A stretch of DNA of 64,000 nucleotides, taken from Plantago ovata. Lineage: Eukaryota > Streptophyta > Magnoliopsida > Lamiales > Plantaginaceae. The stretch spans positions 109,986,261-110,050,260 of the forward strand of contig CM051455.1 of assembly GCA_028274465.1 (NCBI GenBank), written 5' to 3'. Position 1 is the first letter of the stretch, and every line of letters starts with the position of its first letter. Of this stretch, positions 11,313 to 22,098 are shown piece by piece. The notes beneath the pieces are model-generated. The model made no database searches and was not told the DNA's origin. It saw only the letters and a program-made list of their open reading frames with translations. A program made the translations under genes and the position numbers.

Positions 11313-14300
11313 ATGGGTGAAAACGGTACAAACAAGGACACGGTCAGGCTAGAAGATGAACATGATAAAGAATCAATGAATGAGGAAGAGAATCGAGATT
11401 CTAGAAAACAACCAGAGTTCAACGGTAAGACGACTGAAAAGGGTGAAGGCTCTGAGATGCAATCTATGTATGGATTCATAAATCAACTGAGGCATTTCTG
11501 CCAGAACCAAGCATCGTCTGATGGTGCAAAGAAGGATTCCACATCTCTAAGTGATGATCAAGCTTTAGAAAGGTTTTTGAAGTTTCGTCCTCCACGGTTC
11601 TTGGGTGAACCCGATGATCAGAAAGCTGAATCCTTTATAGCAGAAATGGAGAAGATATTTGAGGTCTTAAACTACAGTGATTCTCAAAAGATCAAATATG
11701 CTTCTTATCGTCTCGAGGAGTCCGCACGTCATTGGTGGGCAGTGGTAAATCGGCGCTGGAAACAAAGTGGCACTCCTTATACTTGGGCTAACTTTCTGAA
11801 AGAATTTAGTCAAAAATTCATACCTCAAGTAGTTCGTGATGCACGTGAATCAGAGTTCACTAATCTCCTTCAAGGTATGAATAATGTTGGCCAGTATGAA
11901 GCTCAGTTTAGCCGATTGATCCAATATGCTCCACATTTCTGGGACGATGAGAAAAGAAAAATTAAGAAGTTCGTCGGAGGCCTTAAGTTAGAAATTCGTT
12001 GGGCACTTGTTTCCGTGGAATTCCCAAATTATGTGGCAGCGGTAGATAAGGCACTACTGGTTGAGGCGGAGATAAAGGAACTTCGGAAGATTGGTGACAA
12101 AGTGAAATGGAACCAGTCGAGGAATTCTGGTGGACAGAGTAACAAGCGCCAAAACCAAGGTTCTGGAGTGGCGAGGACTAACCCGAAAATTTCCCATCTA
12201 AGAATACCTACTCGAATAAGCCCGTTGGGATGAATCGTCCAAGTAACGACCTTGGATGTAACTTTTGCGGAAATCCACGTCACACTGAGGCAATGTGCTG
12301 GAAAAAGAGTGGCAAATGTATAGCTTGTGGAAGTGATCAGCACCGCATTGCGGACTCTCCAAGGTGCCAAAACTCAAGAACACAACCAGGAAAGCCCGCA
12401 AAGCCAAACGTGGCTCAACCTGGAAAGGCAAAAGTGCGCGCAAGAGCGTATGCATTAGGCGGGGGAAAAGAACCTGAACCAACTGACGTCGTGGAAGGAG
12501 AAGTCTCGGTCAATGATGAGTCTGGTAAGGTTCTTTATGATCCCGGTGCTACGCACTCTTTTATTTCGATTGTGTTTGCGCGTAGATTGCACTTAATTGC
12601 TGAACATCTGCCTTATATCTTTGAAGTTAGTTCACCTATGGGTATAAGTGTTATTACTGATGCTATTCATAGGAATTGCGAGATAAAAATAAAGGATAGT
12701 ACTTATCTTGCTAATTTAATAGAATTACCGATTGAAAAGTACGATGTGATACTTGGGATGGATTGGCTCTACTCGAATCACGCCACGTTGGATTGCCATA
12801 CTAAAGAAGTGAAGTTGGGTGAAGTGGAAGGTGAAAATTTGGAACGGCTTCAGAAAAATCTTGAGATCGTAGGGATGATATCTGTTGTTGAGGCTAGGCG
12901 ACTTTTGAAAGAAGGAGCCTCTGGATTTTTGGCATATTTGATTAATCAGCCTAAAGACAAAGCGAAAATCGAGGAAGTCGAGGTGGTAAAAGAATTTCCC
13001 GAAGTTTTTCCTGAAGAATTAACTTCTTTACCACCGGATCGAGAAATCGAGTTTGTTATTGAAACACTGCCAGGTGTTACTTCGATATCTCAAACACCAT
13101 ATCGCATGGCACCCGCTGAGCTGAAAGAGTTGAAGATTCAATTACAAGATCTCGTGGAAAGAGGATTTATTAGACCTAGCACATCTCCATGGGGAGCTCC
13201 TGTGCTATTTGTTAAGAAGAAAGATGGATCATTGAGAATGTGCATAGACTATCGAGGTCTAAACAGTTTTACTGTGAAGAATAAGTATCCTCTTCCGCAC
13301 ATAAGTGAGCTGTTTGATTTACTCCAGGGATCTTGTGTGTTTTCGAAGCTAGACTTGAGACAGGGTTACTATCAGTTGAAAATACGAGAAGATGATATTC
13401 CAAAGACAGCGTTCAATTCAAGGTATGGTCACTTTGAATTTGTTGTTATGCCATTTGGATTAACAAATGCACCTGCTGCATTCATGGACATGATGCATCG
13501 TATCTTCAGGCCATATTTGGATCAATTTGTTGTGATATTCATCGACGACATCTTAGTATTTTCAAAAACTGAGGAAGATCATGCTCTTCACTTGAGATTG
13601 GTACTAGAAACCCTGAAAGAGCATAAGTTGTATGCTAAATTCAGCAAGTGTGAATTCTGGATAGAAAGGGTAACCTTTTTAGGACATGTAGTAACGAGAG
13701 ATGGTATAGAAGTGGATCATTCAAAGGTAGAAGCAATTGAGATTTGGAAACCTCCAAAGAATGTATCCGAAATAAGAAGCTTTCTAGGTCTAGCTGGGTA
13801 TTACCGTCGTTTCGTGCCAAATTTCTCAAAAGTTGCAGGACCACTAACTCGATTAACTCAAAAGGACATTCCATTTGTTTGGAACGAGGATTGCGAAATG
13901 AGTTTCCAGGAATTAAAGAAGCGATTGACGGAAGCCCCTATATTGTCATTACCAGATGGAATAGAAGGGTTTGTGGTATACACGGATGCCTCGAAAGAAG
14001 GATTAGGATGTGTACTGATGCAAAACGGAAAGGTCATTGCGTATGCATCAAGAAAGCTAAAACCACACGAGCAAAATTATCCGACCCATGATTTGGAACT
14101 TGGTGCTATCATTTTTGCTTTGGCAAAATGGCGACATTATCTATACGGTGCGACTTTCGAGATTTATACCGACCACCAGAGTTTGAAATATTTGTTCAGT
14201 CAAAAGAATCTCAACATGAGACAGAGAAGATGGATGGAGTTCCTGGAAGATTATGATTGTACTATTTTATATCAACCAGGAAAGGCGAATGTTGTAGCTG

Positions 14301-15860
14301 ATGCTTTGAGTCGCAAAAAGGAAGTTGCTCAACTCGCCAATCTCACAAAAAGATCGAATTATGATTTAATCCTGGTAGAATCTCATGCTCAGATTTCAGG
14401 ATTGATCATCCAACCAGAGTTGTATTCACAATTAAAGGAAGCTCAAGATCGAAGTGAAGAGATTCAAAAACAGAAGATGTCAGTGCTAACAAAGGAAAAC
14501 TCAGAATTTAAAGCTGACAATGATGGAGTTTTGTGGTACAAGGATCGAGTATGTGTACCCGATGAAATGAAAGAGCGTTTGATGAATGAAGCTCACAAAT
14601 CTCGATACACTATTCATCCAGGAGGAACAAAATGTATCGAGAACTGAAGCACCACTTCTGGTGGAATGGAATGAAACGAGACGTTGCAGATTTCGTTCGA
14701 AGGTGCCTTACGTGCCAATTGGTAAAAGTCGAGCATCAACGTCCAGCAAGTATGTTACAACCTTTACCAATACCTTGTTGGAAATGGGATCAAATTACTA
14801 TGGATTTTGTGACGGGCTTACCAAAGGTACGAGGAGGCTATGATAGTATCTGGGTTATCATTGATAGACTTACTAAATTTGCACACTTTCTTCCCGTGAA
14901 AACAAATTTTGGAGTAGAAGCTCTAGCGGAGCTCTATAAGAAAGAGATTGTTCGGTTGCATGGGGTACCAATCAGCATAGTATCTGATCGAGATCCAAAG
15001 TTTACATCTCGTCTATGGAAACAACTGCAGGAAAATTTGGGTACCGATTTGCATTTTAGTACGGCCGCGCATCCACAAACTGATGGACAATCAGAAAGGC
15101 TTATATGTTTTCTAGAAGACATGTTGCGCTTATGTATCTTGGACTACGGTGGTAGTTGGGACAAGCATTTGCCTTTAATCGAGTTTGCTTACAATAATAG
15201 CTACCAAGCTACTATTCAAATGGCGCCATATGAAGCATTGTATGGAAGGAAGTGTCGATCACCACTGAGTTGGGATTTAGATGAGTGGAGAAGAACATCA
15301 GATGGACAACAAAGAGCTCTAAAGCCTGACATCATACAAGAAGCCATTGATAAAGTGCAAATCATTAAGCAGCGGATTAAGACTGCTCAAGATCGACAAA
15401 AGAGTTACGCTGATAGGCGTAGAAAGGATTTGGAGTTCAATGTTGATAATTTTGTCTTTCTCAAAGTTTCTCCACGCAAGGGTTTCAAAAGGATTGGAAA
15501 AGGAGGTAAACTTAGCCCGAGGTACGTTGGACCATTTCAAATTACTCAGAGAGTGGGATAAGTTGCCTATAGATTGATGTTACCGGCAAATCTTAGTGGA
15601 ATTCATGACGTCTTCCATGTCTCACAACTGAGGAAATATTATCCTGATGCCTCGCATGTCATAAGTCATGAGGATCTACAACTTGAAGAGAATTTGACAT
15701 ACGAGGAGAAACCAGTGCGCATTCTGGATAAGAAAATACAGGAGTTGCGCAACTGAAAAATACCACTTCTCAAAGTGTTATGGAGAAATCATAACGTTGA
15801 GGAAGCAACCTGTGAACGAGAAGATGACATGCTCAAGCATTATCCGGAACTCTTCATTCA
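11313..15860 (+). pseudogene. gag-pol: Gag-pol of the Tekay chromovirus
   Basis: Domains in order: Gag capsid region (about 11.5-12.1 kb, with RFLKFRPPRFLGEP and ARHWW); two zinc knuckles near 12.25-12.36 kb ([31 protein letters not shown]); aspartic protease (GATHSFIS, about 12.55 kb); reverse transcriptase (about 13.1-13.7 kb, catalytic FIDDILVFS near 13.54 kb); RNase H (YTDAS near 13.98 kb); integrase zinc-binding and core regions (about 14.6-15.25 kb, with DRDPKF and HPQTDGQSER). A tail around 15.6-15.86 kb has FHVSQLRKYYPD and a chromodomain-like WxRED region, as in Tekay elements. This enzyme set copies and inserts the element, and the chromodomain is thought to steer insertion to heterochromatin. 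The frame has about three breaks. Confidence 0.85.
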
Positions 15861-15892
15861 ACCAGGTAAGAATCTGGGGACCAGATTCCCTT

Positions 15893-15905
15893 AAGGAGGG
15901 GTGAT
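15893..15905 (+). other. Polypurine tract of the Tekay element
   Basis: AAGGAGGGGTGAT directly precedes the 3' LTR start TGTGACGC. This is the typical arrangement for this lineage. Confidence 0.7.
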
Positions 15906-16504
15906 TGTGACGCTCCGCCTTAACCAACCGCATAATTTATTTAATTTATCTACGTTTGAAATTTGAAATTTATATGCTCTAATTTCGAATTATATTTTAC
16001 ATGAGTATTTTATTATTAGAAATATCTAGAAAATGTCAAAAAGAAACTAGTACGTATTATTTGGCGTAAAGTGGTGCATTTAGGGGGTCAAAGTAAGCTT
16101 ATAGGACTAGATTGCAAGAATTACTTTTATAGGCCCTAGTTTTTAATTTCCTAGAAAAAGTTGTAATTTTCCCATGTAGATCTATATTTGGTCTTTGAAG
16201 ATCAGAGAGTGATCGACAATGCCTTTTTCTTTAATTCATCAATTCCTTTATTCATCCAAAATCCAAACCTTCAATTCAACCAATCAACATATTTTGTGTT
16301 TCTTCTCTTCCACTAAACCAAAGCAGGTCGCCGGATTGATTAATTCGACGATGGATATGAATCCAAGTGTATTGCCGAGATGGTATCCTTATCGAAGAAG
16401 AAACAGCTCATTGCTTATCATCGAGAATAAATCCAGGTGTTCTCATTCCGGGCAATATCATCTTTGGCCGTCTTGTTCGACCAATCACCGGTATTTATCG
16501 GGCT

Positions 16505-16514
16505 CTATAAATAG
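16505..16514 (+). promoter_or_regulatory. TATA box of the Tekay LTR
   Basis: CTATAAATAG matches the plant TATA consensus and lies about 600 bp into the LTR. The expected transcription start, about 30 bp downstream, coincides with the border of the inserted foldback element. Confidence 0.6.
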
Positions 16515-16542
16515 TTTCCTCTATCCTCAATTAAAAAAAAAA

Positions 16543-17590
16543 GGGCAAATTACATACAGTACCCCTCTTAGATGTCCTAATTACATATAACGGACCATTA
16601 GTTCATCAATTACACATAGTCACCAACTAGATGGATTTTAATTACATCCAGGTCCACGATCTTGACTTTTCGCGAATTAAAACGTGGAAAGTACATTTTT
16701 GCCCCTGGTCAAAATTTAGAATTTTGCATTGACCAAACAACATTAATTTATGTTTATTATACATTGACCCTCAATATTTTCTAGTTTATGAAATTTACAC
16801 GAAAAACTTTTAAAATTTTCAAATGGATCCCAAATGTAATTGCAAATCTATCCCAACAACATTAATATGAAAAAATAAGTCCCAAAATTTTTTTTTCATC
16901 CTTTTTCCTTTTTTTTTCCTTTCCTTCTTTTTCTTCAAAAATCCGGTGCCGGAATCCGGCACCGGAATCGAAGGCAGCTCCGGTCAGAGCTGCCACGCAG
17001 CTCCAGATCGGAGCTGCCATGGCAGCTTCCGATCTGGAAGCTGCCAGGGCAGCTCTGACCGGAGCTGCCATGGCAGCTCACGATCGGAGCTGCCATGGCA
17101 GCTCCAGATCGGAGCTGCCTGGCAGCTTCCAGATCGGAAGCTGCCATGGCAGCTCACAATCGGAGCTGCCATGGCAGCTCCGATCTGGAAGCTGCCAGGC
17201 AGCTCCGATCTGGAGCTTCCTGGCCGCTTCCAGATCGGAAGCTGCCATGGCAGCTCTGATCTGGAAGTTGCCATGGCAGCTCCGATCTGGAGCTGCATGG
17301 CAGCCCAGATCGGTGCTGCCATGGCAGCTCTGACCGGAGCTGCCTTCGGTTCCGGTGTCGGATTCCGGCACTGGATTTTTGAAGAAGGAGAAGGAAAGAA
17401 AAGTAAAAAGGAAAAAAAAAGATAAATTAAAAATAAAATCTAAGGCCATGTTTGGTTGTATGAGAGAGAAAATCTCAAAATTCTGTGGTCAACACTGGAA
17501 CGGCCAAATGGGCCTGAATGTAATTCTTTGCAAGACGGTCCTTCAGATGAAAAGATGTCATCTAGCAGGGGGTCCAGAAGTAATATTCCC
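16543..17590. mobile_element. Non-autonomous foldback DNA transposon, possibly Mutator-like
   Basis: The left end reads GGGCAAATTACATACAGTAC. The complement of the right end reads GGGAATATTACTTCTGGACC; both continue to a CCCC...CTAGATG block. These are imperfect terminal inverted repeats. Each end is flanked by a run of ten or so A, which would fit a 9-bp target duplication of Mutator type, though poly-A cannot prove it. There is no transposase frame. The centre is a GC-rich inverted repeat (16900-17420). Reading frames within the centre on both strands are by-products of the repeat. Confidence 0.55.
16900..17420. repeat. 0.5-kb GC-rich inverted repeat built from palindromic units
   Basis: The left arm (CT-rich run, then TTCTTCAAAAATCCGG, then GGCAGCTCCGGTCAGAGC) is mirrored by the right arm (GAGC...CCGGAGCTGCC, CCGGCACTGGATTTTTGAAG, then an AG-rich run), folding about a centre near 17160. 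Inside are roughly a dozen copies of GAGCTGCCATGGCAGCTC-like units separated by GATCGGAGC or GATCTGGAAGC. Each unit is itself a palindrome. The RNA of either strand would form a very stable hairpin. Confidence 0.85.
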
Positions 17591-19156
17591 AAAAAAAAAA
17601 ACCATCACTCTTAATCTCAGTTTCAATTCGTAAATTCAGTTAGTTCTTAGGAGAGGGAGTTAGCGTTTGAGCCTGTAAGCAGAAGAATAAGAGGTAATTT
17701 ATCTATTCATGTTTTAATTACTGTAATTCATCTATGTTTCTTTCTCTATAGATTTATGTTATGATTTATGATATTGATCAAGATTTGAGATGTTGAAATG
17801 ATATACTTTGCTATAATCTGTATTTCTTTAGGCCAAATGCACACAGAAACTGTTATGTTGCGAATATGAAGTTTTGTCGTTTTTGTTACAGTCCTGTCTT
17901 TTGTTGCAGTCATACAGTTTGTTGTTTTATTGCGGTTATAAGATTTTTCGTTTTACTACAGTTTGTCATTTTGCTAGAATTTAGTTTCTGTCTCAGTAAA
18001 TGAACCTCTGTTGAACTTTTATAACACTAAAAATGGAACTGTAGCTTTCTGAAAATAATTACAGAGGTGTTATTTTCAAATACAGTATTGTGCCTCTTAA
18101 TTAATAGATAGTAGATAAGAAAGTACCTTCTGTGTTAATTAATATGATATATATGTGTGTCAGTCTAATTAATAAAATAGCAACTCGTTGTATAGGTACG
18201 GTTAGTGAGTCTTATGCACAAGTACCTTCGGAATAGGTGAGGATCCCTTCCTTGTTCAACTTTGTTCATTTCAGAACTTCTTTCGTTTACCAATTCAGTT
18301 CTTTTTGTTCTCGTGTTGATTCTTGCCGAACTTTCAATTCGTTTCTTATCCTTTGTTCTTGTTCTTCATCCTTTGTTGTTCAATATTGAATTAGTTATCT
18401 CAATTCTTTCTCTAATTCACTATTGAACTGTGATAAGAAATCGTGGTGTTTATATAATCCGTGTACGTCTTTTGGGCCCTAGGACTGCCATGTATAACCA
18501 CCGAGCGGAAAGGACCGTTGGTTAAAGTTATATATTCAGATCCTGCTCGGGAGTTCGATGTAGTTAGGGTAGCTGCATCTTACATTCCCGTTTGACATGT
18601 ACCTAGGCATGTCATTGTGTTTCGAGGTAGCTCCTCGCGTGGAAGTATAAGGTTTAGTTTACAAGGTGACGGCTGGTATATGTGTGTTATCGTGATTCTA
18701 TTCATATCTTCTATCCTTGATTGCCTTTGATTTTGAACTAGCAATTGTTCTGCTGTTCGTGTTTACTATCCTCACTAAGTCATTAAAGACTTACCCTCTC
18801 ATTGTTTCCTTCTTCAGAGTAATCAAGTAGAGGACGAGGAAGTGACATATTGTAGATATTTGGTAGCTGCTTGAATAAAAATGGGTTCCTTGTACGTGTG
18901 AAATCCATGTAAATTACATGTTCCCGTAATCCAGCCCTTGTGTGATATTGTAAAAGTGAGTTTGAACTTCGTTATGTTTTATGTTGCTGAAATAAAGAGT
19001 TTTATGGAGTTTGATATGTTCTGATTTTAATGTTTATTGATTTTATTTTACCGTTCCTTTTCTTTCCGAAAGATGAAATCGAATTCACTTGAACGAAGGA
19101 TTAGGCGGGTGGTTATCCGGTTAGGAAGTACTTTTATTCCAGACTGGGGCGCCACA

Positions 19157-19900
19157 TCTAATCTCCAGATTCCTCCCCTAGACTCTAAATCCTATTCGAA
19201 AACCTTCAGATACTCCAAATAGGCTTCTGGAACACCAATTCCTTGTCAACTTCAATATAATTGCCCTGAAATCCTCGTTTTTCAACCAAAACCTGTAAAA
19301 TAAAAACTAAAGGGAAACGTGACACTATTCTAATAAAATGCACTAAAATATAGCTAAATTATCATAGAGGATAGCTAAAATAGGTAAAAAAGACTCGAAT
19401 GAAAGTGTAAAATACACATTCATCAAACTCCCCAAACCGAACCTTTGCTTGTCCTCAAGCAACAAACCTAGACTCTAATGCAAAAAACAATGCAAGACAC
19501 AAAATGGAGTCTCATGCCAAATAAAATGAACTAATCTACTAAATTTATCAAAAAACATATGCACATGAACCATATAAATCAAAGCATGAATATAGGTTGA
19601 AGAATACCTCGATTGACCCATACACATCCACATAAGCACTTATGTCAAGACAAGATAGTCTCTCGTAACATTCTCTACCTGGACCTAGTCAGTGACGACG
19701 TAATGAAGCATGCTAAGATACGAATGGTTGTCCCGTGCCTATGAAACTGAGGACTTACTGCTGTTCACCAAGTTTAAGACTTTCCCTCAAAGAGGTCGAA
19801 CCAGTACTGGCTCTCATCAAACGAAGGAGGGTTCCCTATAAAAGATAACACTCCCCTATTCTACCCATCTCTCAAGTAAAGTCTTAAGCTATTCACCACT
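19157..19900 (-). mobile_element. Fragment of a third A/B-family LTR element
   Basis: 19157-19425 matches the end of the B LTR (8524-8793). 19426-19900 matches the B spacer (8794-9267), including the purine tract. It is cut on the left by the Tekay LTR and on the right by the 2.2-kb tandem array. With copy B it forms a direct repeat around the Tekay element. Confidence 0.8.
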
Positions 19901-22098
19901 ACCGGTGAAGTTGTATGCAATAATGAAGTGTATCATTTGTACATTGGAGAAATTACAATAAATTAAAGTTTGATTCCAAGTGAAAAATTCGACCATAGGA
20001 ATCGTATGATATATGGTGAATAATTATATAATGCTGGAAAATAATTAGAGGACCAAATAGCAATGTCTTGATGTTAATAATGTTGGTTAGTATTATTGAT
20101 TTCAATTTCCTTGATAGACAATTAGGTCGCAAGTAAATCATAGTAATTGGAGTCAAGTAGGGATATTAGTTATTATATATAAAGGAACACATTGGCAACG
20201 CAGTTCTCAAGTTGTCGGTTGTTAAATAAAAGGGAACACATGCACACAAACGGATTATGAGGGTTCGTATATTGTACGGATAGAGAGATACAGGGAGGGA
20301 GGGTGAGAGGACACCACACGCAGAAGGGAGAGCAGGGCAAATTTCCCATGCCATCTCCCTCCTGAAAAACAAAAGTATAAATTTTTATTAACCACGACCT
20401 ACCATGCGAGCTCATTCGTCATGGCAACGGTCTCTCATATCTTATACTATCACTATCTATCTTAGGACCTGCCAAGCGAGCACACCCGACATGGCAAAGG
20501 TCTCTTCCACCTTATACTATCACTATCTCTCGTAGGGACCTACCAAGCGAGCGCACCCAACATGGCAAACGCCTCTCACCTTATACTATCACCATCACTC
20601 TTAGTGACCTGCCAAGCGAGCTCACCCGGCATGGCAAAGATCACTCACACCTTATTCTATCTCTATTTCTCTTACAACATCATGGTAATAACACGGTGTA
20701 AAACCATACATAACGTCAAGGGTTTCGCAAACCATCCTAAATATGCCAGCAAAGATTATATCTTGTCCAAATAGATTCGGTCTTCTCTTCTTCCATTGAG
20801 CTTTGATGAACAAAAATTGACCACATATCAAGAGATGTATGGTATAATCAGACCGCATCAAATTGCCCCAAAAATCTGAGGATATAAAACCATATAAAGA
20901 ATTAACTAGAGCCAAATTACCACTTGAGAAAAGCTAAATCCAATCAGAAACCGTACCTTCTAACTCATAAGAATTAATCAATCGATTATTTACAATGGAA
21001 ACGTATCGATTAATCAACCGATTGCCCCCGACGATTAATCAACCCATAAACAATCTTGTAAATCAGCAACAAGTACTAACCTTTGTCAAATCGAATACGC
21101 AAGAAAAAAACTTTACCGGAGCCTTAAGAACAACCGATCGATTTATATATTCAATCAATAAAGAATGAGATCTGCACACACCAAAAACAGATCGGTATGA
21201 TGAAGGCTGGGCCGATTATCATCCACCTCAACACCAAATCGATTAAATCAACCGATCATCGGAATTGTGGGAAAGGGATACAAATTGGACAAATATTGAT
21301 GATCGGTGAAGGAAGAAGTGTTTGAGGGTTTTGACAATAATCAGAGGCGACTCATGAATGAAAATTTACATGTGGATGAAGACGGGGACTGGAAGTATTT
21401 TTGTAGGGTATGATGTTGTTTGGTTGGTACATGATGTGTGATATATATATATTGAGGTGAACAACTAAACGTCGCTTGGTAAGGTTCTAGAATCAAGAAA
21501 GGCTTTGGACCATGATATAAAAGATTACTTTAATTATTTGACATTATGTTTTTGTAAAAGTAATTATTTAGCATTATAGAACATGAATGATAAATTAATT
21601 TAATTTTGCTATTTGTAAAAATGTATAGTCAATATAAAAGATACATAATGATTGAATTCATATATAATGGACAAGAAAATAAGTATTCTATTAAAACAAT
21701 TAAGATTACAAAAATTGTGGAAAAACAATTTGAAGTCTATTAATTTGCAAAAATCTATCTATAATTGAATTATTGGTAATTACTCAGATCACATGCAACT
21801 ATTTTCACAGAAATATCGTATCTTCACATTCATCGTATCTACTCAATCAACATATCATTATATATATTTCAATGCTAAGTTTATTTTATTTACCCACTTT
21901 TTTCTTCAAGATATTTAATTTTTAAAGTTCTTTTGTTCAGTCTTGTAATATATGCGACAGAAGTTAATTATTCATTTAACAATATCAAATATCAGCAGAT
22001 CAACTGCATACAACATCGGAAGCAATTTGTGGTAACTATCAACACAAATAGTTTCTTTTAACACGCTAGTAGAGTGGATGCAATGTTATACTGAAACT
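19901..22098. repeat. 2.2-kb tandem repeat, unit 1
   Basis: Begins ACCGGTGAAGTTGTATGC and ends ...TTATACTGAAACT, joined head to tail with unit 2. Contents: a 64-bp internal tandem block (20396-20645), a region with several ATTAATCAATCGATT-type words (about 20970-21060) and an AT-rich tail. A minus-strand frame of about 87 codons at 20652-20915 recurs in unit 2 and, shorter, in units 3 and 4. I do not recognise its product and cannot say it is a gene. Nothing else in the unit looks coding. Confidence 0.85.
20396..20645. repeat. Four 64-bp tandem repeats inside unit 1
   Basis: Each repeat holds ACCTGCCAAGCGAGC, then a CACCC word, then CATGGCAAAGG, then CTTATACTATCACTATC. TGCCA and TGGCA form short inverted arms. 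The same block occurs in the other units at about 22597-22860, 35340-35620 and 37532-37805. Confidence 0.8.

Larger units (their letters stand above)
11313..19156 (+). mobile_element. Tekay/Del chromovirus (Ty3/gypsy), 5' LTR not found
   Basis: The plus strand carries a complete gag-pol domain order, a chromodomain-like tail, a polypurine tract and a long 3' LTR. The true left end is uncertain, anywhere from 9547 to 11312. The right end is sharp (…GGGGCGCCACA, then A/B-family LTR sequence). It is broken, with about three interruptions in gag-pol and no visible 5' LTR. A foldback DNA element lies in its LTR. Confidence 0.8.
15906..19156 (+). repeat. 3' LTR of the Tekay element (3.25 kb)
   Basis: Starts TGTGACGC and ends GCGCCACA, near-complementary termini typical of chromovirus LTRs. 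The length is partly due to a 1.05-kb insertion (16543-17590); without it the LTR is about 2.2 kb. A TATA box lies at 16505-16514. No 5' partner was found, so no age can be given. Confidence 0.75.

Noticed and set aside
16862-17449. Overlapping frames on both strands over the GC-rich block
   Set aside because: They come from the palindromic repeat, which stays open in several frames by its composition.
20396-20645. 64-bp repeats as a CRISPR-like array or as miR399-type target sites
   Set aside because: Spacers are repeats too, and the setting is a plant genome. TGCCAAGCGAGC resembles miR399 only at the first six bases and a few later ones, too weak to call.
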